Source: Dinoroseobacter sp013215265
Lineage (GTDB): Bacteria; Pseudomonadota; Alphaproteobacteria; Rhodobacterales; Rhodobacteraceae
Reading direction: 5' to 3'
Length of the DNA stretch: 64,000 nt
Assembly (NCBI GenBank): GCA_963691755.1
Contig: OY829366.1
Location: forward strand, 372,001-436,000
The first letter of the stretch is position 1. Every line of letters begins with the position of its first letter. This document shows, in pieces, positions 47,633 through 57,062 of this stretch. The position numbers and the translations under genes are program-made. The notes under the pieces were generated by a model. It had not been told where the DNA came from and ran no database searches. It saw nothing but the letters and a program-made list of their open reading frames with translations.

Positions 47633-49293
47633 CCCGTGAAGATCAGAGCGCCTGGCGGGATACCTTGCGCGCGATCGATCTGTTGACACTCGATCCTTCC
47701 GGGCTTGGCGGGATCACAGTACGAGCCCGTGCCGGACCTGTTCGGGATGCCTTTCTTGAAGCACTTGGGCGCCTGAAGGCCCCATTGTTCCGGATACACC
47801 CGGCCATGTCGCGAGAAGCTCTTTTCGGTGGGCTCGACCTGACCGCAACATTGTCCTCAGGACGCCTTGTCGAAACCGCAGGGTGTCTTGCAGCAGATAT
47901 AACACCAATGCTGTGCATGGCCGAACGATGCCCCCCAGATCGCGCAGCCGAACTTGCCGCCTGGCTCGACGACACACGCGGCACGCTGGTGATGCTGGAC
48001 GAAGCGGCTGAGCCCGGGGAGATCGCGCCACCTACGCTGCAAGACCGTCTGGCCTTTTTTGTATCGCTTGACCCAATCGGAGGACTGGAAGCCACCCCTT
48101 ATGCTTACCAAGGGGTAAAGGATGCACATCTCAAGCTGAAAGATGTTGAAACTCCCAAGAGCGCGCCAGACACACTGGTTTCAATTGCCGCCCGGCTTGG
48201 CATAGATAGCCTGCGCGCCCCACTTCTGGCGCTGCGCGCTGCCCGCGCCAACGCCGCCCTTGAAGGGCGCGATCGCATTTGCGACGAAGATCTGGAAACT
48301 GCCGCGCGACTGGTGCTAGCGCCGCGCGCCACGGTATTGCCGCAGCAGCCTGACGATCCTCCGGACCCGGATGAACAGACGTCAGAACCCGAGACGCAAT
48401 CCCAAGACACCGATACGCTGCGCCTGCCTGAAGAGGTTCTCGTCGAGGCCATCATTCCGCACTTACCCCCTGATCTGCTGGAACACGGAAGGTCCACACA
48501 ACTTCGATCGGCCCGTGGATCCGGGCAAGGGTCGAAGCGGCGCAGCAACCGACGCGGGCGTCCGCTGCCCTCGCGCCCCGGACGCCTGGGAAATGGCGCG
48601 CGGGTCGACCTGGTTGCCACCTTGCGCACCGCAGCGCCCTGGCAGAGCTTGCGTCCCAAGGGTCGGGGGCAGGTTACAATCTACCCTTCAGACATCCGGT
48701 TGAAACGGTACGAAGAAAAAAGCGACCGTTTGCTAATTTTTGTCGTGGATGCGTCCGGTTCGGCTGCGATGGCGCGCCTGGCCGAAGCCAAGGGCGCCGT
48801 GGAAGTTCTTCTGGCGCAAGCTTATGCAAACCGAGATCATGTTTCATTGATCGCGTTTCGCGGTGATGACGCCGATCTGTTGTTGCCCCCGACACGCTCG
48901 CTTGTTCAAACCAAACGACGTCTTGCGGCCCTGCCCGGTGGTGGGGGAACACCGCTGGCAGCAGGTTTGCGTCATGCAGGCGAATTGGCGATACATACCC
49001 GCGGTCAAGGCCTGTCACCGACCGTTGCTTTGCTGACAGATGGGCGTGCCAACATCGCGCTTGACGGGCAGGCCAACCGGACCGCAGCCCGTGAAGACGC
49101 AGCTGCCATGGCGCGGTGGTTGAGGGCCGAAGGGATACCTGCACTGGTGCTCGATACAAGCGCACGTCCTGAACGCGCGCTCAATGCTCTGTCCAAAGAT
49201 CTTGGCGCACATTACCTGGCCCTTCCGCGCGCCGATGCGGTAACCATGGGCAAAACTCTTGAACGGGCGTTGCACGATGGACTGGACGCGTGA
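47629..49293 (+). CDS. bchD: Magnesium chelatase subunit D
   Basis: 554 aa: an N-terminal degenerate AAA+ domain, an acidic/proline linker (QQPDDPPDPDEQTSEPETQS), a basic part (SKRRSNRRGRPLPSRPGRLG) and a C-terminal von Willebrand A/integrin I domain with the MIDAS motif FVVDASGSAAMARLAEAKGA. It bridges BchI and BchH. GTG start at 47629 overlaps bchI. bchO begins inside its last codons. Confidence 0.95.
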   Translation: MTREDQSAWRDTLRAIDLLTLDPSGLGGITVRARAGPVRDAFLEALGRLKAPLFRIHPAMSREALFGGLDLTATLSSGRLVETAGCLAADITPMLCMAERCPPDRAAELAAWLDDTRGTLVMLDEAAEPGEIAPPTLQDRLAFFVSLDPIGGLEATPYAYQGVKDAHLKLKDVETPKSAPDTLVSIAARLGIDSLRAPLLALRAARANAALEGRDRICDEDLETAARLVLAPRATVLPQQPDDPPDPDEQTSEPETQSQDTDTLRLPEEVLVEAIIPHLPPDLLEHGRSTQLRSARGSGQGSKRRSNRRGRPLPSRPGRLGNGARVDLVATLRTAAPWQSLRPKGRGQVTIYPSDIRLKRYEEKSDRLLIFVVDASGSAAMARLAEAKGAVEVLLAQAYANRDHVSLIAFRGDDADLLLPPTRSLVQTKRRLAALPGGGGTPLAAGLRHAGELAIHTRGQGLSPTVALLTDGRANIALDGQANRTAAREDAAAMARWLRAEGIPALVLDTSARPERALNALSKDLGAHYLALPRADAVTMGKTLERALHDGLDA

Positions 49294-50119
49294 TCTTCCC
49301 AGCTGGAGTCATCCGTCATTATCCCGGCGGATCGATCTTGCCCCGCATCGCTGGCACGTTCAGACAAGCGGTTCAGGGCCGACCATGCTGCTTCTGCCGG
49401 GGGCTGGCAGTTCGGTACACACCTGGCGCGATCTGATCCCAAAACTTTCGGAAACGCATCATGTCGTTGCACTTGATCTGCCAGGGCAAGGATTTACGAG
49501 AACGGCAGGGGGCGCACGATCTGGACTGAAAGAAATGTCTGCCGATATTGCAGCCTTGCTATCAGACCAAAACTGGCGGCCCGAAGCTATCCTTTGCCAT
49601 TCTGCGGGTGCAGCTATTGGCCTAAGCCTGTCACGCACCTTACCCATGCGAAAACTCATTGGGATCAATCCCGCACTCGATCACTTTCAAGGCATCGCGG
49701 GGTGGTTGTTTCCAGCAATGGCCCGTTTTCTGGCGATCAGCCCGCTGTCGGCAAACCTGCTGACCCTTGGCGCGACCCCGGAACGATCACGACAGGTGAT
49801 CGAAGCGACCGGTTCGCTTCTCACGGACGAGGCCCACACGTACTACGCCCGGTTGATGCGCGATCGCGCTCACGTTGCGGGCACACTTAACATGATGGCA
49901 CGCTGGTCCCTTGATATGCTGTTGAATGATCTCGAAGCGCTAACCTGTGAAACGCTTTTTCTAACCGGCGAGAAAGATACCGCAGTCCCGCCCAGCGTGG
50001 CATCAAAGGTCGCACACCGCATGCGCAACGCAAGCGTCGAGATGCTGGACGGGGTCGGCCACCTTGCGCATGAAGAAGACCCCGCACGCGTGCTTTCGGC
50101 AATCAAGGCGTTTCTCTAG
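49277..50119 (+). CDS. bchO: Mg-chelatase-associated alpha/beta hydrolase BchO
   Basis: 280-aa alpha/beta hydrolase, often found after bchID; its substrate is not settled. LLLPGAGSSVHTWRDL marks the fold start; the nucleophile elbow region reads CHSAGAAIGLSLSR; GVGHLAHEEDP holds the catalytic His. The ATG at 49277 overlaps the bchD end by 17 bases. It is convergent with idi, only one base between. Confidence 0.9.
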   Translation: MDWTRDLPSWSHPSLSRRIDLAPHRWHVQTSGSGPTMLLLPGAGSSVHTWRDLIPKLSETHHVVALDLPGQGFTRTAGGARSGLKEMSADIAALLSDQNWRPEAILCHSAGAAIGLSLSRTLPMRKLIGINPALDHFQGIAGWLFPAMARFLAISPLSANLLTLGATPERSRQVIEATGSLLTDEAHTYYARLMRDRAHVAGTLNMMARWSLDMLLNDLEALTCETLFLTGEKDTAVPPSVASKVAHRMRNASVEMLDGVGHLAHEEDPARVLSAIKAFL

Positions 50120-50120
50120 A

Positions 50121-50648
50121 TCAAGCGTAAACGCGATCTCCAAAGATACGAGCGCTATGTTCGGCGAGGTAGATTCTAAGCCACGGAGTGAAGGCCTCTG
50201 GACTACGTGCAACCTCGTCGTTCAGCGCGTCTAATGCCACCCAGCGGGTTTCGGCCACCTCCTCCGGGTTTGGCTCGATCGTAAGCGTTTCGGGCGCATC
50301 AGCCAGGAAGAGATCCACCACCTCGTGTTCAATCAAATCGGACCCGACATCAGCGCGGTATTCCAGCCGATCGCGATGGATCAGTGTCAGCCCTTTGATG
50401 CCCAGTTCTTCGTCAAGGCGACGTTCAGCACATTGTAAGGCTGGTTCCCCCCAATTTGGATGGGTGCAGCAGGTATTCGCCCATAGTCCAGGAGTATGAT
50501 ACTTTGACAAGGCTCGACGCTGGATCAGCAGGTCGTCACCCCGCATCACAAAAACTGAGATTGCCATATGGCGCAATCCACGCTCATGGACCGCCAACTT
50601 CTCGACTGGCATCAATGTGCCATCAACCCAAGCCGGTATCTCAATCAT
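50121..50648 (-). CDS. idi: Isopentenyl-diphosphate delta-isomerase type 1
   Basis: 175-aa Nudix-like enzyme that interconverts IPP and DMAPP for prenyl synthesis. ANTCCTHPNWGE contains the catalytic Cys; RRLDEELGIKG is the Nudix box; Glu in EHEVVDLFL and NPEEVAETRWV follow. The ATG shares a base with the bchP stop (TGATG). Its place in bchG-pucC-bchP-idi ties IPP isomerisation to bacteriochlorophyll tail supply. Confidence 0.95.
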   Translation of the reverse strand: MIEIPAWVDGTLMPVEKLAVHERGLRHMAISVFVMRGDDLLIQRRALSKYHTPGLWANTCCTHPNWGEPALQCAERRLDEELGIKGLTLIHRDRLEYRADVGSDLIEHEVVDLFLADAPETLTIEPNPEEVAETRWVALDALNDEVARSPEAFTPWLRIYLAEHSARIFGDRVYA

Positions 50649-51835
50649 CAGACGCGCTCGGGGCGGACAAGCCCGGTCAGATGCGCAAGGTTCTTTATCC
50701 CGATCTTCACGTGAGCCATTGGACGTGCCTTGACGAGTTTCTTGTTCATATAGGCCTCAAAAGTCAGCCGCTGCACGTCGATGTCGTGACACAGCGAAAC
50801 AAACCGCTCTCGCCGCTCATCTGATTTGTAATACGCATCCTGCATGGATCTAAGTACACGAAATACGGTCTTATGCTCGCCCATGAACAGCTTGCGTGCA
50901 AGCTGCAGGTCCTTGACCCGCCCCGAGCTGAGACAGGCCGCGGCAGCGGTCGCCGCAACACGTCCACCAACCATCGCGTAATAAATGCCTTCGCCAGAAC
51001 TTGGGGCCACGACGCCTGCAGCGTCGCCTGCAAGTACAAGATCCTTGCCGTTATCCCAACGATCGAGCGGCTTTAACGGTATAGGCGCACCTTCGGTCCG
51101 GATCGTTTCACAATCATCGAGACCGCTGGCTACACGAAGATCCGCTGTCGCTTTCTTCAAGTCGATCCCATCGATCCCAGTGCCCATTCCGACGCTGGCC
51201 GAAGCCCCATGCGGGAACACCCAGCCGTAGAAATCCGGGCTAATTGCACCGTCGTAGACCACGTCGCACCGGTCAGGGTGGTAATCGCCACGCGGACCGG
51301 GGGATTTGATGATCTCGTGATAGGCAATCACATAAGGAATTTTGTCGCCTTCTGGCACTTCGGCCCGGGCCACCTTTGATCGGGCGCCATCTGCACCGAT
51401 GATCAGTTTGGTACGAAGGCTGCGTTCGTCACCGCTGGCCTTGTCGCGGAATACGACGCATGTCCCGGAGTGATATCGATCGATCCTCAAGAACGTGCCG
51501 GTCATGCGATCTGCGCCGGCGCTGGCTGCGCGCTGCCGCAGGAATTCGTCAAAATGCTCACGATCGACCATGCCGACAAAGCCGTTTTCGATCGGAATAT
51601 CGACCTTGCGCCCCGTAGGCGAAACCATGCGCGCGGTTGTGATCTTAGCGACAAGCTGCGCGTCGGGAATGTCAAAATCGTCAATCAGACGTGGCGGTAT
51701 CGCGCCCCCGCATGGCTTGATCCGTCCATCCCGGTCGATCAGCGCCACTTTCCGTCCACTGCGCGCCAAGTCCTCGGCCGCAGTCGCGCCAGACGGGCCG
51801 CCTCCAATTACAACAACATCATAATCCATGGTCAT
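50648..51835 (-). CDS. bchP: Geranylgeranyl reductase
   Basis: 395-aa FAD protein that saturates the geranylgeranyl tail of bacteriochlorophyll (or GGPP) to phytyl. N-terminal FAD motif VVVIGGGPSGATAAEDLARS, CGGAIPPRLI, GADGARSKVARAEVP, and GDAAGVVAPSSGEGIYYAM near the middle. Start ATG overlaps the stop of the pucC-like gene (ATGA). Standard partner of bchG. Confidence 0.96.
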   Translation of the reverse strand: MTMDYDVVVIGGGPSGATAAEDLARSGRKVALIDRDGRIKPCGGAIPPRLIDDFDIPDAQLVAKITTARMVSPTGRKVDIPIENGFVGMVDREHFDEFLRQRAASAGADRMTGTFLRIDRYHSGTCVVFRDKASGDERSLRTKLIIGADGARSKVARAEVPEGDKIPYVIAYHEIIKSPGPRGDYHPDRCDVVYDGAISPDFYGWVFPHGASASVGMGTGIDGIDLKKATADLRVASGLDDCETIRTEGAPIPLKPLDRWDNGKDLVLAGDAAGVVAPSSGEGIYYAMVGGRVAATAAAACLSSGRVKDLQLARKLFMGEHKTVFRVLRSMQDAYYKSDERRERFVSLCHDIDVQRLTFEAYMNKKLVKARPMAHVKIGIKNLAHLTGLVRPERV

Positions 51836-53118
51836 TCCCCCGGCACCAACTGGTGCGTGTGTTCATATCTCCGCTCGATCACCATTGCAGCCATCCCTGC
51901 TGCAGCAATGAACAGCGCAGCCTCGGCCAAAAAGACTGTGCCAAACGCAGCAGGATCAGAGCCAATCGCTGCCCGCAATGCATCTACTGCGCCTGCACCG
52001 ACAAGACCGCCAAATCCTGCGGCAACGGCCTGTGCCGCCCCCCAAAGTCCCATTCGCGTGCCTTCACGCGAAGATTTACCTTGTCCAGCCAGAGCCATCA
52101 TCGAGCCAATCGCTGCGACGGCAAAAATTCCGTTAAAGGCTCCAAGCGCTACGACCGCGGGAACAAGAGGTGCTCCCGGTCCAATTGCGCCAAGCCCGGC
52201 AATAACACCAAGGCTCACCGCGGAGCCCAGGCATCCCGCCACAACCCAGTTGCGCAGCGATCCGATCTTGAAACCAGTTGCCGCAATACCAACCGTCAGC
52301 ATACCGATGAAGACGCCGCCATTTTGCGCCCCAGACAAGGATGTCGACTGTCCGGGTGTGAAGGCAAAGACCAGCCCTGCGTAAGGTTCTAAGATTAGTT
52401 CCTGCATGAAGTATGCAGTCATCGACAAGAAGACGAATATGGTGAAATTCCGGGTTTTTGGCTCATGCCAAATCTCTGCTATGCCTTGGCGGAACGGCAT
52501 GGTTTCAGGTTCTGGCCGCGCGCCCACTTTTGCCTCTATTCCCCATACTGCAAGGATAGTCAGTGCGACCGCACCTAGCGCGACAACGCCAACAATCTGG
52601 ACCAGAAGCGCGTGACTGTAGGGATCAAGAAGCCCCCCGACGACACCCGCAGTGACAGCGATCCCCGCGATCATCATAAGCCAGGTGATCGTAGCCGCTG
52701 CTGCGCGTCGCCGCGGCGCAGTCGCAGTGGCAAGCAATGCGAGAAGTGAGGTCCCGGAGGCACCGACACCAAGACCGATCAGCGCATAAGACAGGATCGA
52801 CAAGGTCAGTCCAAGCGTGAAGCTTTCTGCCAGCACAGGAATACTTAAGGTCGCCCCAAGACCACCAAGCGCCAAAATGATCATGCCGCCAACAATCCAG
52901 CGCGTACGATGACCCCCAGTATCCGACAGAAACCCCCATTGAGGTCGCGAAATCTGAATACCGTAATGCAAGGCAACCAACAGTCCGGGCAACACCGCAG
53001 GAAGCGCCAGTTCAACCACCATCAGGCGGTTCAAGGTTGAGGTGGTCAGTACAACAATCGCGCCGAGGCACATCTGCACCAAACCAAGCCGAATGATTGA
53101 TACCCAGGACAAGGTCAT
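51832..53118 (-). CDS. PucC-family transporter-like protein (BCD family, ORF428 type)
   Basis: 428 aa, exactly the size of the Rhodobacter orf428 product next to bchG. A 12-span PucC/MFS-like membrane protein: GIQISRPQWGFLSDTGGHRT and the repeated hydrophobic spans are typical. Relatives help assemble light-harvesting complexes or deliver bacteriochlorophyll; that role is from family knowledge. The ATG at 53118 overlaps the bchG stop (ATGA); the frame open to 53352 lies in bchG. Confidence 0.9.
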   Translation of the reverse strand: MTLSWVSIIRLGLVQMCLGAIVVLTTSTLNRLMVVELALPAVLPGLLVALHYGIQISRPQWGFLSDTGGHRTRWIVGGMIILALGGLGATLSIPVLAESFTLGLTLSILSYALIGLGVGASGTSLLALLATATAPRRRAAAATITWLMMIAGIAVTAGVVGGLLDPYSHALLVQIVGVVALGAVALTILAVWGIEAKVGARPEPETMPFRQGIAEIWHEPKTRNFTIFVFLSMTAYFMQELILEPYAGLVFAFTPGQSTSLSGAQNGGVFIGMLTVGIAATGFKIGSLRNWVVAGCLGSAVSLGVIAGLGAIGPGAPLVPAVVALGAFNGIFAVAAIGSMMALAGQGKSSREGTRMGLWGAAQAVAAGFGGLVGAGAVDALRAAIGSDPAAFGTVFLAEAALFIAAAGMAAMVIERRYEHTHQLVPGE

Positions 53119-54023
53119 AGCGGCGCCCCCAAACTGCGAATGGCAAAGGCGGCGATCATCATACCGCTGACATAAAGAGTGACACCTGCTCCGTTGTACC
53201 AAGGTGCACGCGCCTTCGGATCGCGCAACAAAATACGCATCGCCAGGCCCTGACCGATCAGGAGCGCAAATATTGCAGCAGCGTGCGCATCCCGGCCCCA
53301 GTACAGGAGCAAAGCGATGACCACGACCTGCGGCAAAGCCATGACCCAGCATGCCAACCGTGCCGCGCGCTCTGGTCCCAACACCACGGGAAGCGAATTC
53401 ACGCCAGTTTCGCGATCACCTTTCAGCGCTTTGAAATCATTCAGCGTCATGATCCCGTGCGCACCAATCCCATAAAGCACAGCGATGATAACCACAGGCC
53501 AAGCGGGCATCGCGGTCGCAAGTACCGCTGCGCCGGTGAACCAAGGCAGCGTCTCGTAACTAAGACCTACAAGCCCCGGACCCCATAGGCCCGATCGCTT
53601 CAGACGAATTGGTTCCGCCGAGTAAGCCCAAGCCGCCAGCACCCCCAAGACAGTTGCCACGAAACCCCAGGTTCCCAACATCCAACCAACGCCCAACGCC
53701 AGCGTGCTCATCGCGAGCGCGATCCAAAGCCCCCAGCGCCCTGGAATACGACCCGACGGGATCGGCCTGTCAGGCTCGTTTATGGCATCGACATGCCGGT
53801 CACACCAATCGTTGGCCGCCTGACTCATTCCACAAACAATCGGACCTGCCAGTATGACGCCCAGTACAACCACACCCCATTTGTCTTGTGGTGATACACC
53901 GGAGGACACCACTCCGCAGAGGTAAGCCCACATTGGGGGGAACCATGTCACGGGCTTAATCAGCCGGAGCATAGCAGCGGGCTCTGGGATCCCTCGGGAT
54001 TGTACACTTTCAGTGACGGTCAT
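53115..54023 (-). CDS. bchG: Bacteriochlorophyll synthase (esterifying)
   Basis: 302-aa membrane prenyltransferase of the UbiA family that attaches geranylgeranyl or phytyl diphosphate to bacteriochlorophyllide. First Asp-rich motif ANDWCDRHVDAINEPDRPIP; second region DFKALKGDRETGVNSLP. Multiple membrane spans. The ATG at 54023 lies directly at the end of a PpsR site, with no clear ribosome site. It heads bchG-pucC-bchP-idi. Confidence 0.95.
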   Translation of the reverse strand: MTVTESVQSRGIPEPAAMLRLIKPVTWFPPMWAYLCGVVSSGVSPQDKWGVVVLGVILAGPIVCGMSQAANDWCDRHVDAINEPDRPIPSGRIPGRWGLWIALAMSTLALGVGWMLGTWGFVATVLGVLAAWAYSAEPIRLKRSGLWGPGLVGLSYETLPWFTGAAVLATAMPAWPVVIIAVLYGIGAHGIMTLNDFKALKGDRETGVNSLPVVLGPERAARLACWVMALPQVVVIALLLYWGRDAHAAAIFALLIGQGLAMRILLRDPKARAPWYNGAGVTLYVSGMMIAAFAIRSLGAPL

Positions 54024-54024
54024 G

Positions 54025-54042
54025 TGTCAATCTTGCATGACA
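54025..54042. promoter_or_regulatory. PpsR site abutting the bchG start
   Basis: TGTCAATCTTGCATGACA, TGT-N12-ACA, two bases from the bchG start codon, between the ppsR stop (54070) and bchG. Confidence 0.8.
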
Positions 54043-54069
54043 CATATTCTCAAAGCAAGAAAAACCAAC

Positions 54070-55488
54070 CTAGGGGTCTTCCCGTTTCAGAAGCCCGTAT
54101 TTGCGCAGTTTCACGTAAAGCGACTGTCGGGATACGCCCAGCATCTCTGCTGCCGCGGCACGATTGTTTCCGGTCAGACCTACAGCCGTTTCGATACACA
54201 GCTTTTCGATCACATCACTGGTCTCGGTCAGGATTTCGCGCAAGCTCGCTGAGCCTACAAGTTCGATCACCTGCTGATTTGGCGCTTCAGGCTGGTTGGC
54301 CGCTTGCGAGGCCCCACGGAGCGCGCTGGCATGCTCCGCATTTCGAATCACGAACCCAATTGCTGACGGTCCACGATCATCAAGCCGGGTTGAAGAGATT
54401 TCGACAGAGATACTGTCACCAACTGCATTGGAAAGGCGTGTCGCATAAACGCGCATGTAACCTGCACGCTTGGCGTTCTCGAGCATGATGTTCAGATCGA
54501 CCTGACTGCGCAGCAAAAAATCAGACATACTGTGCCCAAGCACATCAGCCACTCCAGGAGCGCCACACAATTCAAGAAACGCTTCATTTGCACTGACAAT
54601 AACCCCATCCGAGTCAGAGATGACGATCGCATCGGGACTTTTATGATAGAGGACGTCCAGACCGCTTGGAACGCGTTCATCACCCTCATCAACCTCGCTT
54701 GGCCTGGTGATCCGGCAGAAAATCATCTTCTCGCCAGCACTGCGAAACACGCTTGGCGTAACAGTCAGGTCGCGCCTTGATTGGGTCGCCTGAACCGTCA
54801 TGTCCCTGTCAAAATCAGCATTGGCTGCGTTCATCAGGGCATCCAAGAACTCTCCGCGTTGTCGATACCGAAAGGCTTTTGAAATCGGTGCCGCAACCAG
54901 ATCTTCGATGGCACAATTCAGCAATCGCGCAGCGGCCGCATTTGCATCACGGATTCGGCCATCAGCAGTAATAAAAACAAATGCTTCGCGGGCATGCGCC
55001 ATTAAGATACGGTAGCGAGCGTCATGTTCGCGACGCTCTTCATACCCGCGCTCCAACGCAATTTGTGCCTGCACCAGCTGCGCTTGCGTTTCCGCCACAG
55101 ACCGCAAATCCTTGCCCAGCATCAGGATTGACCCATTGGGCCCTACCTTGTGAAAGGAATAGCGCGCTGGATATTGCCAGGCAGTATCGTCACGATGATT
55201 TAGCTCAACCAGCCTATTTAGAACCCCGGTTTCGGCTACTTGCGACAGCGCAGACTCTAGTTTGGGGATGCTCTCAACCGTGAGATACGCACGCATGTTC
55301 TTACCAGACCATTCCGAGACGCGTGGGTGCTCTTTTGAGTTGCTGTCCAGCAAGACCGAGCGAATTTCCCCATCAGGCGCCAGAACAAACACGAGATCGG
55401 ACGTCGCCGCCAAGAGCGAAGCCAGATATTCGGGTTCCACAACCGGCAATGGCCCACTTGACCAGCCTGGCAGACCACCAGCCGTCAT
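54070..55488 (-). CDS. ppsR: Photosynthesis repressor PpsR (CrtJ)
   Basis: 472-aa redox- and light-responsive repressor that binds TGT-N12-ACA. An N-terminal region and PAS domains (FVLAPDGEIRS, YRILMAHAREAFVFITADG, LYHKSPDAIVISDSDGVIVS) are followed by a Fis-type HTH (LCIETAVGLTGNNRAAAAEM, then LGVSRQSLYVKLRKYGL). A Cys in the HTH (EKLCIE) and one in MIFCRITR may match the redox Cys pair of Rhodobacter PpsR. The ATG at 55488 overlaps the ppaA stop (ATGA). It probably controls all operons here that carry the palindromes. Confidence 0.96.
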   Translation of the reverse strand: MTAGGLPGWSSGPLPVVEPEYLASLLAATSDLVFVLAPDGEIRSVLLDSNSKEHPRVSEWSGKNMRAYLTVESIPKLESALSQVAETGVLNRLVELNHRDDTAWQYPARYSFHKVGPNGSILMLGKDLRSVAETQAQLVQAQIALERGYEERREHDARYRILMAHAREAFVFITADGRIRDANAAAARLLNCAIEDLVAAPISKAFRYRQRGEFLDALMNAANADFDRDMTVQATQSRRDLTVTPSVFRSAGEKMIFCRITRPSEVDEGDERVPSGLDVLYHKSPDAIVISDSDGVIVSANEAFLELCGAPGVADVLGHSMSDFLLRSQVDLNIMLENAKRAGYMRVYATRLSNAVGDSISVEISSTRLDDRGPSAIGFVIRNAEHASALRGASQAANQPEAPNQQVIELVGSASLREILTETSDVIEKLCIETAVGLTGNNRAAAAEMLGVSRQSLYVKLRKYGLLKREDP

Positions 55489-56267
55489 TCGGCTGCGCCG
55501 ACCTGCGTCGACCCCCAAGTGTCCTGCAGCAAATCAAGGGCCATGTGTGCGTCGTTTGTAACCAGGTCTGCGCCAATGCTACTGGCGGCATCGCCGCAAA
55601 ACTCCAAAGCTGCGCCTCCCAACACCACTGGCACGTGGGCGCAGGGTCCGCGACGTATCAACCGGATGGCCTGCTCGGCATTCTCAAGCGAGCCATAAGA
55701 AGCAGCAGACAGCATCAGACAGTCGAATTTGCCGCGATGAATGTACCGTGCAATCTCACCCGGCGAAGAATTGTTCATCACGCGGACTGAATGCCCGTTT
55801 CGGCGCAGTTTTTGTGCGAGCAACGTAGGACCGATCAGATGATCTTCCCGCAAGACGGTAGCCAACAAAATAGTCTGACTGTTCCGAGATGGCTTCAGAT
55901 TGCTCAAAGATGTAGAGATTTCGCGACACAGACCCATGAGGTTGGACGCTCCGATCGAAACTTCGGCAAAACTGAGCGTGTCATCCAACCAGTTTTCACC
56001 AAGTATCGCAGCGGCCTCCCCGATACAGCGATCAATGAGATCGTCATCATTTACGCGCAACCCGCGGAGTTTTTGACGAAGTGCATTTTGGTCAAATCGA
56101 TCCTCATGAGTGATCGCGGAATAGAGTATTTTGGTTGCAATTTCCAAACGCCGTTCACGGCTCTCGGCAGGCGTATCTATCAATCGATTGATGACAGTAT
56201 GCGCCAACCCGCTGACCAATGGACTGGTCGCGAGGCAATTCTGGGGCCTGTCGCATTTTCCTCCCAT
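55485..56267 (-). CDS. ppaA: PpaA/AerR, B12-binding antirepressor of PpsR
   Basis: 260 aa. A helical region (LGENWLDDTLSFAEVSIGAS) and a B12-binding Rossmann domain with the lower-ligand motif E-D-H-L-I-G, then LMLSAASYGSLENAEQAI and VVLGGAALEFCG. In Rhodobacter the homologue binds cobalamin and counteracts CrtJ/PpsR. It overlaps ppsR by four bases. Upstream lies the divergent bchF promoter with PpsR sites. Start ATG at 56267. Confidence 0.93.
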   Translation of the reverse strand: MGGKCDRPQNCLATSPLVSGLAHTVINRLIDTPAESRERRLEIATKILYSAITHEDRFDQNALRQKLRGLRVNDDDLIDRCIGEAAAILGENWLDDTLSFAEVSIGASNLMGLCREISTSLSNLKPSRNSQTILLATVLREDHLIGPTLLAQKLRRNGHSVRVMNNSSPGEIARYIHRGKFDCLMLSAASYGSLENAEQAIRLIRRGPCAHVPVVLGGAALEFCGDAASSIGADLVTNDAHMALDLLQDTWGSTQVGAAE

Positions 56268-56293
56268 AGCGCCGCCTTACCCGGAGGGGTGCG

Positions 56294-56311
56294 TGTCGTA
56301 AAAAATTGACA
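56294..56311. promoter_or_regulatory. PpsR site, ppaA side of the ppaA-bchF promoter
   Basis: TGTCGTAAAAAATTGACA, TGT-N12-ACA, 27 bases upstream of ppaA. Confidence 0.8.
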
Positions 56312-56360
56312 CGCTGAGTCTACTAAAACTAGACAGTAGTCTCCTTGAGAGGCAAATAAT

Positions 56361-56378
56361 TGTCAAAGCAATTGGACA
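56361..56378. promoter_or_regulatory. PpsR site, middle of the ppaA-bchF promoter
   Basis: TGTCAAAGCAATTGGACA, TGT-N12-ACA, 67 bases from the ppaA-side site. Confidence 0.8.
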
Positions 56379-56504
56379 CATAGAATAAATATTAACGGCT
56401 TCCCGCCGATATATATTTTAAATCTTGTTTAGTTACAGAGCATTATCTTCATATTGAACAGTAATCCAAATCGTCTCAATCCATCAAATCCAATTATCAA
56501 AAAG

Positions 56505-56522
56505 TGTAAGATTTTGTTGACA
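56505..56522. promoter_or_regulatory. PpsR site, bchF side
   Basis: TGTAAGATTTTGTTGACA, TGT-N12-ACA, about 50 bases before the bchF start. Confidence 0.75.
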
Positions 56523-56573
56523 CTTTTCCAGACTCCCCCTTACGCTGCCCCCATGATGCCTGAGGAGACGGCC

Positions 56574-57062
56574 ATGGGAACTCGGACCGAAGGTCGGGGG
56601 AGGACTCCAGCCTTGTACACGCCCGAGCAACGCAAACGGCGCGATGAAACCCGCTGGACTTTGGTCCAGGGCGTTCTCGCGCCTCTTCAGTTTGTGGTGT
56701 TCCTCGTGTCCCTTGTGCTGGTCTTTCGCTACCTGATGACGGGCGAGGGATACGCGATTGCGACGGCGTCAATCGTGATCAAAACGGGCGTGCTTTACAC
56801 GATCATGGTGACTGGTGCGATCTGGGAAAAGGTGGTGTTCGGCCAGTACCTGCTCGCCCCTGCCTTCTACTGGGAGGATATGTTCAGTTTCGCGGTCATC
56901 GCCTTGCACACATTATATATTTTAGCACTTTTTACCGGTGCGCTTTCTGCCAGTTCGCTTATGGCACTCGCGCTATTGGCATATGCCGTTTACGTCGTTA
57001 ACGCAGCGCAGTTCCTGCTGAAGCTGCGCCAAGCGCGGCTTCAGACTGAGGCTGTGGCATGA
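56574..57062 (+). CDS. bchF: 3-vinyl bacteriochlorophyllide hydratase
   Basis: 162-aa membrane protein that hydrates the C3 vinyl group of (bacterio)chlorophyllide. Basic N-terminus (YTPEQRKRRDETRW), then four hydrophobic spans with FGQYLLAPAFYWEDMFSF, typical of BchF. The ATG at 56574 has GAGGAG 5-6 bases before; the frame opens earlier but lies in the promoter. Its stop overlaps the bchN start (ATGA). First gene of bchF-N-B-H-L. Confidence 0.93.
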   Translation: MGTRTEGRGRTPALYTPEQRKRRDETRWTLVQGVLAPLQFVVFLVSLVLVFRYLMTGEGYAIATASIVIKTGVLYTIMVTGAIWEKVVFGQYLLAPAFYWEDMFSFAVIALHTLYILALFTGALSASSLMALALLAYAVYVVNAAQFLLKLRQARLQTEAVA

